The notes under the pieces were generated by a model. It saw only the letters and a program-made list of their open reading frames with translations. It did no database searches and was not told where the DNA came from. This document shows, in pieces, positions 1 to 5,152 of a DNA stretch of 5,152 bases (positions are counted from its first letter, which is position 1; every line of letters begins with the position of its first letter). Origin of the DNA: an uncultured Oscillospiraceae bacterium (GTDB taxonomy: Bacteria > Bacillota > Clostridia > Oscillospirales > Acutalibacteraceae); assembly GCA_905200265.1 (NCBI GenBank), contig CAJKJS010000130.1, positions 1 to 5,152 of the forward strand, in the 5' to 3' direction. The translations under genes and the position numbers were made by a program.

Positions 1-13
1 TTCCTTCCCTAAA

Positions 14-36
14 GAAAGCCGGCCATACCGGCTTTC
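14..36 (-). terminator. Second hairpin of a tandem terminator after ileS
   Basis: A perfect 9-bp stem (gaaagccgg at 14-22, ccggctttc at 28-36) with a 5-nt loop. In the minus-strand transcript the 3' arm ends CUUUC and runs straight into UUUAGGG, giving a broken U-rich tail. It follows the first hairpin by 8 nt. It could also serve a gene converging from the left on the plus strand (stem then CAAAAGG), but the tail is poorer in that direction. Confidence 0.65.
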
Positions 37-44
37 AAAAGGCG

Positions 45-71
45 GCTGTCCCTGTCTGACACAGGGACAGC
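45..71 (-). terminator. First hairpin of a tandem terminator after ileS
   Basis: A perfect 11-bp inverted repeat (gctgtccctgt at 45-55, acagggacagc at 61-71) with a 5-nt loop begins 24 nt after the ileS stop codon. In the minus-strand transcript the stem is followed by CGCCUUUU, a short U tract set four bases away. It probably acts as a terminator or an RNA 3'-end stabiliser. Confidence 0.65.
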
Positions 72-95
72 GCTCTCTCCTATTTCAACGGTTTA

Positions 96-2891
96 TTAGC
101 CACGCAGAGCCGCCGCGCAGCGTGCGCAAACTTCCGGATGTTCCGAATCAGACCCTACCGTATGACTCCAGCTCCAGCAACGGGGGCACTTATCGCCTTC
201 GGCATGGTTTACCGTAATGCTCAGCCCTTCTACGTCTTCGCTCTTTACTTCGCCTTCGCCTTCGTTTTCCACCGTCAGCTGCGACACGATGAATACCGTG
301 GGCAGTTCCTTTTCGACGGAGCGGATAAAGTCGTACAGTTCCCCTTGTGCATACAGCGTAACCGCCGCATCCTGGGAAGAACCAATGATCTTCTTGTTAC
401 GGGCCAGTTCCAGTGCCTTCTTCACAGCGTCGCGCAGTTCATGAATGCGGTCCCACTGGGCGCAGAACGCTTCATCAGCGTCTACCTCTACCCCTTTGGG
501 CATATCGTTAAATACCACATTTTCGGCGTCGTCATCGGCCGTATGCGGCATAGCAAGCCAGATTTCATCGGAGGTAAAGGCCAGAATCGGCGCTACCAGC
601 CGCGTCATGGTAGACAGTACACGGTACATGGTGGTCTGTGCAGCCCGACGGGACAGGCTATCTGCCTTTTCCACATACAGACGGTCTTTCACCACATCCA
701 GGTAGAAGTTCGACATATCCACCACGCAGAAGTTGTGAATGGCGTGGTATGCCTGATGGAATTCATACGTCGAATACCCTTCGTGCACCGTCTTGCACAA
801 CGTATCCAGTTGTTTCAGTGCCCACCGGTCGATAGGCAGCAAATCGCTATCCGATACCATGTCTTTGTTGGGGTCAAAGTCATGGATATTGCCCAAAATA
901 AACCGGGCCGTGTTACGGATTTTGCGGTAGGCATCGGACAGCTGCTTGAGAATTTCCTTACTGATACGAATATCGGCATGGTAATCCGACGAAGCCACCC
1001 ACAGACGCAGAATATCGGCACCGTACTGGTCCACAATTTCCTGGGGTGCCACACCGTTGCCCAGCGATTTACTCATTTTGCGGCCTTCGCCGTCAACAAC
1101 CCAACCGTGGGTCACTACTTCTTTATACGGAGCCTTGCCGCGCCAGGCCACAGCCGTCAGCAGCGAAGACTGGAACCAACCACGATACTGGTCAGCACCT
1201 TCCAGATACATATCAGCCGGCCACTTCAGTTCTTCCCGCTCATCGCACACAGCCGCATGCGTGACACCGGAATCGAACCACACGTCCATAATATCCCGTT
1301 CTTTGGTAAAGGACGTGCAGCCGCACTTTTCACACCGGGTGCCTGCGGGCAGAATGTCGCTGGCGTCTTTTGCATACCACTGGTCACTGCCTTCCCGACG
1401 GAACAAATCCGATACCGCCATCATGGAAGCGCGGTTCATCAGCGGTTCGCCGCAGTCACGGCAGTAGAAAATCGGGATCGGCACGCCCCAGCGGCGCTGC
1501 CGGGAAATACACCAGTCATTGCGTTCGCGCACCATAGAGGTAATGCGGTCCTGGCCCCAAACCGGGTACCATTTTACTTCGTTAATCGCCTTAACGGCCT
1601 GGTCTTTAATGGCTTCCACCGAGCAGAACCACTGTTCCGTAGCACGGAACAGAACCGGGTTTTTACACCGCCAGCAGTGGGGATAAGAGTGCACGATTTC
1701 CTGCAGGGCAAACAGATAGCCGGTTTCTTCCAGGTGCTTCGCGATGGCCACATTCGCTTCGGCTGTCGTCAGACCGGCAAACTTTTCGCCGGCTTCTTCC
1801 GTCATACGGCCGTGGCTGTCCACCGGCACAATGACAGGAACCTGGGGATAATGATCATGGGTCACCTGATAGTCTTCCACACCATGGCCAGGCGCCGTGT
1901 GTACGCACCCAGTACCGCTTTCCAATGTGACGTGGTCACCCACAATAATCAGCGATTCCCGGTCAAGGAACGGATGCTGTGCCGTCATGTATTCCATCTC
2001 ACGGCCACGCAGGGTGCCAATCACCGTGTAATCGGTCTTATTCGCGGCTTTCATAGCCGAATCCATCAGTTCCGTGGCCATGATGTAGTATTCATCCTGC
2101 CAGTGAATGATGGAATATTCAAAGTCGGGCCCCAGGCAGATGGCGTCGTTCGCCGGCAGGGTCCAAGTCGTAGTGGTCCAGATCACGAAATACGTTTTGG
2201 AAAGATCAGCGCCCATGGCCGACAGCAGTCCTTTGTCGTCTTTCACGGCAAATTTCACATAGATGGACTGGCAAGGATCATCCGCATATTCGATTTCCGC
2301 TTCGGCCAAAGCCGTTTCGCAGCTGCTGCACCAATAAACGGGTTTTAGACCGCGGTAGATATACCCTTTTTCCGCCATTTCGGCAAAGATTTCGATCTGT
2401 TTGGCTTCAAATTCCTTTTTCAGGGTGATATACGGATCGTCCCACTTGCCGATTCCACCCAAGCGGCGGAACTGTTTACGCTGAGAATCGATATACCCCA
2501 TGGCAAATTCCCGGCAGATCTGCCGCAGCTCCACGTCGCTGATGGTGGCCGAGTTACTCACACCGGCTTTTTTCCGGGCTTTCAGTTCTGTGGGCAGACC
2601 ATGCGTATCCCAACCGGGCACATACGGTGCACGGAAGCCACTCATGTTCTTATACCGGACAATGAAATCCTTCAGCGTTTTATTCAGCGCCGTGCCCATG
2701 TGAATATCACCGTTCGCATAGGGCGGGCCGTCATGCAACACATAGCTGGGTTTCCCGGCATTTTTAGCCATCAATTTTTCGTAGATCTTCTTTTCATTCC
2801 AGCTTTCCAGCATGGACGGTTCCCGCCGGGGCAGGTCGCCGCGCATGGGGAAGTCGGTTTGAGGCAGATTCAGTGTGTTTTTGTAATCCAT
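96..2891 (-). CDS. ileS: Isoleucyl-tRNA synthetase (bacterial IleS1 type)
   Basis: Class I aminoacyl-tRNA synthetase that charges tRNA-Ile with isoleucine in the cytoplasm and edits mischarged valine. With the chosen start it has 931 residues, close to the Bacillus length. Visible motifs (numbered from that start): HMGT at 64-67 as the HIGH signature; WTTTTWTLPAN (238-248) and HTAPGHG with the following conserved Asp (about 340) in the CP1 editing domain; DWCISRQRRWG at about 459-469; KMSKS at 605-609; an anticodon-binding helical domain after about 670; and a C-terminal zinc finger CPRCW...CARC (Cys 902, 905, 922, 925). Two further cysteine sets (188/191 with 406/409; 477/480 with 520/523) could form the internal zinc sites known in some IleRS. 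I chose the ATG at 2889-2891 because family members begin MDYK/MDFK and the AAGGAG at 2903-2908 lies only 2 nt from the upstream in-frame ATG (2898-2900). The gene is last in the cluster, 44 nt after divIVA, and ends in TAA just before tandem hairpins. The identification is secure; the exact start is slightly less so. Confidence 0.98.
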   Translation of the reverse strand: MDYKNTLNLPQTDFPMRGDLPRREPSMLESWNEKKIYEKLMAKNAGKPSYVLHDGPPYANGDIHMGTALNKTLKDFIVRYKNMSGFRAPYVPGWDTHGLPTELKARKKAGVSNSATISDVELRQICREFAMGYIDSQRKQFRRLGGIGKWDDPYITLKKEFEAKQIEIFAEMAEKGYIYRGLKPVYWCSSCETALAEAEIEYADDPCQSIYVKFAVKDDKGLLSAMGADLSKTYFVIWTTTTWTLPANDAICLGPDFEYSIIHWQDEYYIMATELMDSAMKAANKTDYTVIGTLRGREMEYMTAQHPFLDRESLIIVGDHVTLESGTGCVHTAPGHGVEDYQVTHDHYPQVPVIVPVDSHGRMTEEAGEKFAGLTTAEANVAIAKHLEETGYLFALQEIVHSYPHCWRCKNPVLFRATEQWFCSVEAIKDQAVKAINEVKWYPVWGQDRITSMVRERNDWCISRQRRWGVPIPIFYCRDCGEPLMNRASMMAVSDLFRREGSDQWYAKDASDILPAGTRCEKCGCTSFTKERDIMDVWFDSGVTHAAVCDEREELKWPADMYLEGADQYRGWFQSSLLTAVAWRGKAPYKEVVTHGWVVDGEGRKMSKSLGNGVAPQEIVDQYGADILRLWVASSDYHADIRISKEILKQLSDAYRKIRNTARFILGNIHDFDPNKDMVSDSDLLPIDRWALKQLDTLCKTVHEGYSTYEFHQAYHAIHNFCVVDMSNFYLDVVKDRLYVEKADSLSRRAAQTTMYRVLSTMTRLVAPILAFTSDEIWLAMPHTADDDAENVVFNDMPKGVEVDADEAFCAQWDRIHELRDAVKKALELARNKKIIGSSQDAAVTLYAQGELYDFIRSVEKELPTVFIVSQLTVENEGEGEVKSEDVEGLSITVNHAEGDKCPRCWSWSHTVGSDSEHPEVCARCAAALRG

Positions 2892-2902
2892 CTCGACCAT
2901 TA

Positions 2903-2908
2903 CTCCTT
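2903..2908 (-). promoter_or_regulatory. Ribosome binding site of ileS
   Basis: The minus strand reads AAGGAG here. It is 11 nt from the ATG at 2889-2891 and only 2 nt from the in-frame ATG at 2898-2900. The second spacing is too short for normal initiation, so this site favours the downstream start, giving a protein that begins MDYKNTLNLP like its relatives. Confidence 0.7.
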
Positions 2909-2935
2909 CAGACTTCTTTTCGTTCTATTTCAGGA

Positions 2936-3745
2936 TTACCGGTTAAAAATGTCGACCGGTGAATCAGGGTCCTGCGCAATATCGTAATCATCGCCAAATT
3001 TCAGTTTGCCATACCGGCGGTCTTTTGTTTCCGTCCGGGGTTCCGGCGCGCCAAAACCTGACACATCCGTGTATTCTTTTTCCGGTTTTTCCGGAGCCGG
3101 TTCCTTCTGGGCCACTGCCTTCGTTTCTTCTTCCGGAACCTGTTGCGGGGCAACCGGTTCTGCTTCGGGCTGCGGAGCGGGTTGTTCCGATTTTTCCGGA
3201 GCCGGGGCCTGTTCTACTTCAGCCGGAGCTGTTTTTTCTTCCTTTTTCGCCGTACGCTGAGAAGGAAGGGCATCAATCAGCACCAGATGCTTACGGTACA
3301 TATCCAGCAGCGACGCACGGAAATCGGAAACCGAACGCTTTAACTGTTCCAGTTCCGTTTCGTAATCGCCAATTTTTCCGCGGGCTTCGGCTACCACCGA
3401 CTGGGCCTGCAATTCGGCATCTTTCAAAATAATTTCAGCCTTATGCCGCGCTTCACGAATGGAAGCATCTCCCAGCTTTTGGGCGCTGATCAGCGCGTGC
3501 TTGATTTCGTCTTCTTCCTCGCGATACTGCTGAATTTGCGACGACAAAGTCGTATTTTCTTTCTTCAGCGAAGCATTTTCGGAAGAAAGCATAGCAATTT
3601 TTTCTTTCTGTTCCAGGTTGTTTTTGATCAGCGCTTCGTAGGAAACACGGATTTGCTGTAGGAAATTATCCACATCTTCTCCGTTATAACCGGCCCGGCC
3701 GGACCGGCGAAACACCGCATTCTCAATATCACTGAGTGTAAGCAT
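2936..3745 (-). CDS. divIVA: DivIVA-family cell-division/polarity scaffold protein
   Basis: Predicted DivIVA-family protein of 269 residues. The family forms coiled-coil oligomers that bind negatively curved membrane at septa and poles and recruit partners. The N-terminal lipid-binding domain is recognisable (residues 1-40: LSDIENAVF, then GYNGEDVDNFLQQIR). A long heptad-like, Glu/Lys/Ala-rich coiled coil covers about 30-155. From about 165 to 225 it becomes a low-complexity Pro/Glu/Ala linker, including two PAPEK copies at 181-185 and 216-220. It ends in a non-repetitive acidic and aromatic tail (KLKFGDDYDI...VDIFNR). It is about 100 residues longer than B. subtilis DivIVA (164 aa), and the extra length is linker plus tail. 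The membrane-contact loop is unusual: SGRAGY where B. subtilis has SFRGY. The gene lies 30 nt after the ylmH-like gene and 44 nt before ileS, its standard neighbours. The family call is firm; the detailed localisation role is inferred. Confidence 0.92.
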   Translation of the reverse strand: MLTLSDIENAVFRRSGRAGYNGEDVDNFLQQIRVSYEALIKNNLEQKEKIAMLSSENASLKKENTTLSSQIQQYREEEDEIKHALISAQKLGDASIREARHKAEIILKDAELQAQSVVAEARGKIGDYETELEQLKRSVSDFRASLLDMYRKHLVLIDALPSQRTAKKEEKTAPAEVEQAPAPEKSEQPAPQPEAEPVAPQQVPEEETKAVAQKEPAPEKPEKEYTDVSGFGAPEPRTETKDRRYGKLKFGDDYDIAQDPDSPVDIFNR

Positions 3746-3751
3746 GGTTGT

Positions 3752-3757
3752 CCCCCC
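3752..3757 (-). promoter_or_regulatory. G-run ribosome binding site of divIVA
   Basis: The minus strand shows six consecutive G residues 6 nt before the divIVA ATG (3743-3745). There is no canonical AGGAGG, but GGGGG can pair with the CCUCC anti-Shine-Dalgarno through one G-U wobble. It is the only plausible site in the 30-nt gap. Confidence 0.5.
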
Positions 3758-3775
3758 ATAAAATCAAATCATTTC

Positions 3776-4522
3776 TCACACGTAGCGGCGCGCCGCCACA
3801 CCGAGACGCCCTTTTTTGGTGGGCGGCCCCAACCGGTCAATGCAAAACCGTCCCCGGGAGCGAATCGACAAAAGGTCGCCCTCCTGGATGAGACGGGAAA
3901 GGTCCTGACACGGTTCGTGATTCACTTGTACCCCACCGGCCCGAATGCACGAAGCGGCTTTTTGCCGGCTGACGCCGAGTAAAAAGGCGGTTATGCAATC
4001 CAGTCGCGGAGAAGCAATCACCCCATCACAGGGCACAAAAGCGTGGGCCTGCGGCAGAGGTTCACAAAACCCCGGCTGCAGGCGTACCCCTGTGCGGCCA
4101 ACTTTTTCCACCTGCGTCAGCAGAAAATTGGCCGTATCTTCTTTTAAAAACAGCACGCAGCGCCCTTCTTCGGGCAAAATATCACCCAGCGCCTGGCGCT
4201 GAACACCAGCACCCAAAAAAGCGCCCAGAAAATCCCGATGGGTCAGTCTATCTTCCACCCGGTACCGAGCCGTTACACCCACAATGGGGAAGAAAGACGG
4301 GTCGGCCGGCTGATAATCGGGAAACACCCCCATCATCACCCGTTCGGCCCCTTCATAGCCGCCCCATAAAAGAGCATTTTCACACCACTCTTCCCTAAGA
4401 ACCCTCTGGGCCACGGTAGCTTCCCGTTCATCGAGGAATCCAAGAAAGTGCGGCGCTTTTTGCCCCAGTCGGATCACATCCCGGCACTTGGCAATGAGCC
4501 ACCGGTCTTCGTCGCGTATCAT
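3776..4522 (-). CDS. ylmH: YlmH-family S4-domain RNA-binding protein
   Basis: Predicted RNA-binding protein of 248 residues, matching YlmH of the Firmicutes division cluster. The N-terminal YlmH domain shows FLDERE (29-34), the WGGYEGAER stretch (53-61) and LTHRDFLGAFLGAGVQR (93-109), whose pattern is typical of the family. A C-terminal S4 domain spans about 171-230, with SPRLD at its start and the IRAGGVQVN turn followed by EGDLLSIR. A basic tail (TKKGRL...RRYV) follows. In B. subtilis, YlmH binds the large ribosomal subunit and can take part in ribosome-associated quality control (RqcP-like); older work tied the locus to division through its neighbours. The ATG lies 12 nt after the sepF stop with only a weak AAGAG/GAAG-like site, so translation may be coupled to sepF. 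The protein contains seven cysteines with no zinc-motif spacing. The family is confident; the role in this organism is inferred. Confidence 0.93.
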   Translation of the reverse strand: MIRDEDRWLIAKCRDVIRLGQKAPHFLGFLDEREATVAQRVLREEWCENALLWGGYEGAERVMMGVFPDYQPADPSFFPIVGVTARYRVEDRLTHRDFLGAFLGAGVQRQALGDILPEEGRCVLFLKEDTANFLLTQVEKVGRTGVRLQPGFCEPLPQAHAFVPCDGVIASPRLDCITAFLLGVSRQKAASCIRAGGVQVNHEPCQDLSRLIQEGDLLSIRSRGRFCIDRLGPPTKKGRLGVAARRYV

Positions 4523-4534
4523 GGGACTTCTCTT

Positions 4535-5017
4535 TTAAAAATAAACGCCGTTATTTTCCAGCTCGTCCACCACTTCATCGCCCGTCAGATCCACATTATA
4601 GGGCGTAATGATAAACGTATTGCTGGCAACGGGTTTGATTTTGCCCTTATTGGCATATGTAACACCGCTGAGGAAATCGATAATGCGACGGGACACACTT
4701 TCCTCCGTGTGTTCCAGGTTGAGCACAACCGTGTGCATTTTTAAAAGCTCATCGGCAATCGAACGAATTTCTTCCCCGAAATGTTCGGGCTTAAACAGCA
4801 CAACCTGCAGCTGAGCGGTGGCATGAATATTCACTACTTTGTTACTGCCGGAAGAAGGGTTGGAACGGCGCACCGTTTCGCGGGGTTCTTCCCGTGCAGG
4901 TGCTTCCGAAGCAGCCGGAGCCGATGCATCCGAATTGGCGTACACGTCAACGTAGTCGTCTTCATATTCATCTTCGGGCGGGTTCCACATTTTTTTAAAG
5001 CTATCTACCAAACCCAT
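4535..5017 (-). CDS. sepF: Cell division protein SepF (FtsZ membrane anchor)
   Basis: Predicted SepF of 160 residues. The family polymerises into rings or arcs, tethers FtsZ filaments to the membrane and supports septum assembly. The N-terminus (MGLVDSFKKMW) fits the short amphipathic membrane-binding helix. Residues 13-59 are an acidic then Ala/Pro/Ser-rich flexible linker. The SepF core runs from about 60 to 145, with VVNIHATAQL, VVLNLEHTEE, RRIIDFLSGVTYA (FLSG at 115-118, the conserved dimer-interface region) and ITPYNVDLTG. The start at 5015-5017 is preceded by AGGAGG with 7-nt spacing. Longer in-frame starts at 5083 and 5059 lack a ribosome site and would put 22 or 14 unrelated residues in front of the amphipathic helix. 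It is the first gene after the promoter at 5113-5141 and is followed within 12 nt by the ylmH-like gene. The usual intervening ylmG (YggT) is missing. Confidence 0.95.
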   Translation of the reverse strand: MGLVDSFKKMWNPPEDEYEDDYVDVYANSDASAPAASEAPAREEPRETVRRSNPSSGSNKVVNIHATAQLQVVLFKPEHFGEEIRSIADELLKMHTVVLNLEHTEESVSRRIIDFLSGVTYANKGKIKPVASNTFIITPYNVDLTGDEVVDELENNGVYF

Positions 5018-5024
5018 GTCGGTT

Positions 5025-5030
5025 CCTCCT
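5025..5030 (-). promoter_or_regulatory. Ribosome binding site of sepF
   Basis: The minus strand reads AGGAGG, the full consensus, 7 nt before the ATG at 5015-5017. It settles the sepF start against the longer in-frame ATGs at 5057-5059 and 5081-5083, which have no such site. Confidence 0.9.
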
Positions 5031-5050
5031 GTATATGGAAAAATAAGTCT

Positions 5051-5100
5051 GTGCCCCATAAGAAGCAGGTGCCCTGTTGGCAACCGGAAAAGGGGTACAC
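5051..5100 (-). promoter_or_regulatory. Possible folded 5' leader of the sepF transcript
   Basis: Within the predicted leader, GGUUGCC (5085-5079) can pair with GGCACC (5073-5068) around an AACAG loop, giving six base pairs with one bulged U. An outer arm GUGUACCCC (5100-5092) can pair with GGGGCAC (5057-5051) with a two-base bulge. GGGCAC occurs twice in the leader, so alternative pairings are possible. No known riboswitch consensus was recognised and there is no U-run for an attenuator. Function is unknown and the fold may be chance. Confidence 0.3.
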
Positions 5101-5112
5101 AAAGACAGTATT

Positions 5113-5141
5113 ATTATCCCCGTTTTCGCCCCATCTGTCAA
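5113..5141 (-). promoter_or_regulatory. Housekeeping sigma (SigA/sigma-70) promoter for the sepF-ylmH-divIVA-ileS unit
   Basis: On the minus strand a perfect -35 TTGACA (5141-5136) is separated by exactly 17 nt from the -10 GATAAT (5118-5113; 5 of 6 consensus bases). Transcription would start near 5105-5107, giving a leader of about 90 nt before sepF. This suggests sepF is the first gene of its own transcription unit, although read-through from genes beyond the right edge cannot be excluded. No comparable promoter was seen in the short gaps before ylmH, divIVA or ileS. Confidence 0.82.
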
Positions 5142-5152
5142 CCGCAAATTGG

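Noticed and set aside
138..2348. A 736-codon open frame on the plus strand opposite ileS.
   Set aside because: It is codon-for-codon in register with ileS, so its stops correspond to sense TTA, CTA and TCA codons, which this gene hardly uses. The openness reflects codon bias. Its product shows no recognisable family, and the ileS product opposite is unmistakable.
2892..2900. ileS start at the upstream ATG (2898-2900), giving MVEMDYK.
   Set aside because: The AAGGAG lies only 2 nt from it, and relatives begin at the MDYK-type methionine. The difference is three residues, so it cannot be fully excluded.
2938..2960. Two ACCGGT palindromes at the end of divIVA as a possible hairpin or intergenic terminator.
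   Set aside because: Each copy is self-complementary, the stem would be only 6 bp with an 11-nt loop, there is no U tract, and most of it is coding sequence.
2936..2962. A possible internal promoter for ileS at the divIVA end (TTCACC, 17 nt, GGTAAT on the minus strand).
   Set aside because: Only about 4 of 6 matches in each box and no supporting context; such matches are expected by chance.
3006..3432. Plus-strand open frames opposite divIVA.
   Set aside because: They mirror the biased Pro/Glu/Ala codons of the linker, have low-complexity products, and no good ribosome sites were seen.
4535..5083. A longer SepF starting at 5083 (or 5059).
   Set aside because: The extra residues lie in the predicted leader, have no ribosome site, and would displace the N-terminal membrane helix. 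AGGAGG sits at the right distance from the ATG at 5015-5017.

Overview
The window carries one complete, tightly spaced gene cluster, all on the minus strand. Reading right to left in the direction of transcription, the order is sepF, a ylmH-type S4-domain gene, divIVA, then ileS. This is the conserved Firmicutes 'ylm' block that usually follows ftsZ and the dcw cell-division cluster. Base composition is roughly half G+C by eye. The IleS is of the bacterial type, with two internal Cys pair-of-pairs and a C-terminal CPRCW zinc finger. Together with a long DivIVA, this fits a mid-GC Firmicute, perhaps a Negativicute such as a Veillonella/Megasphaera relative. The lineage guess is an inference and not firm.

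Layout: positions 5113-5141 hold a near-consensus housekeeping promoter (TTGACA, 17 nt, GATAAT) reading leftward. About 90 nt of leader follow, with potential to fold. sepF (5017-4535) has a strong AGGAGG site. The ylmH-like gene (4522-3776) starts 12 nt after sepF, divIVA (3745-2936) 30 nt further on, and ileS (2891-96) 44 nt after that. Downstream of ileS, positions 14-71 contain two consecutive perfect hairpins that look like a tandem transcription terminator. The window therefore appears to hold a whole transcription unit from promoter to terminator. No gap between genes exceeds 50 nt, and the only non-coding stretches are the two ends.

Functionally, SepF (FtsZ-ring membrane anchor) and DivIVA (curvature-sensing polar/septal scaffold) belong to cell division. 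The YlmH-like protein binds ribosomes or RNA and has been linked to ribosome-associated quality control. IleS supplies Ile-tRNA. The points worth a second look are departures from the textbook cluster: no ylmG/yggT between sepF and ylmH, no room for a T-box before ileS, a remodelled membrane-contact loop in DivIVA, a HMGT form of the HIGH motif in IleS, and a possible folded leader before sepF. I found no mobile element, CRISPR array, tRNA or rRNA, and no clearly novel system; this is mostly a conserved housekeeping region.
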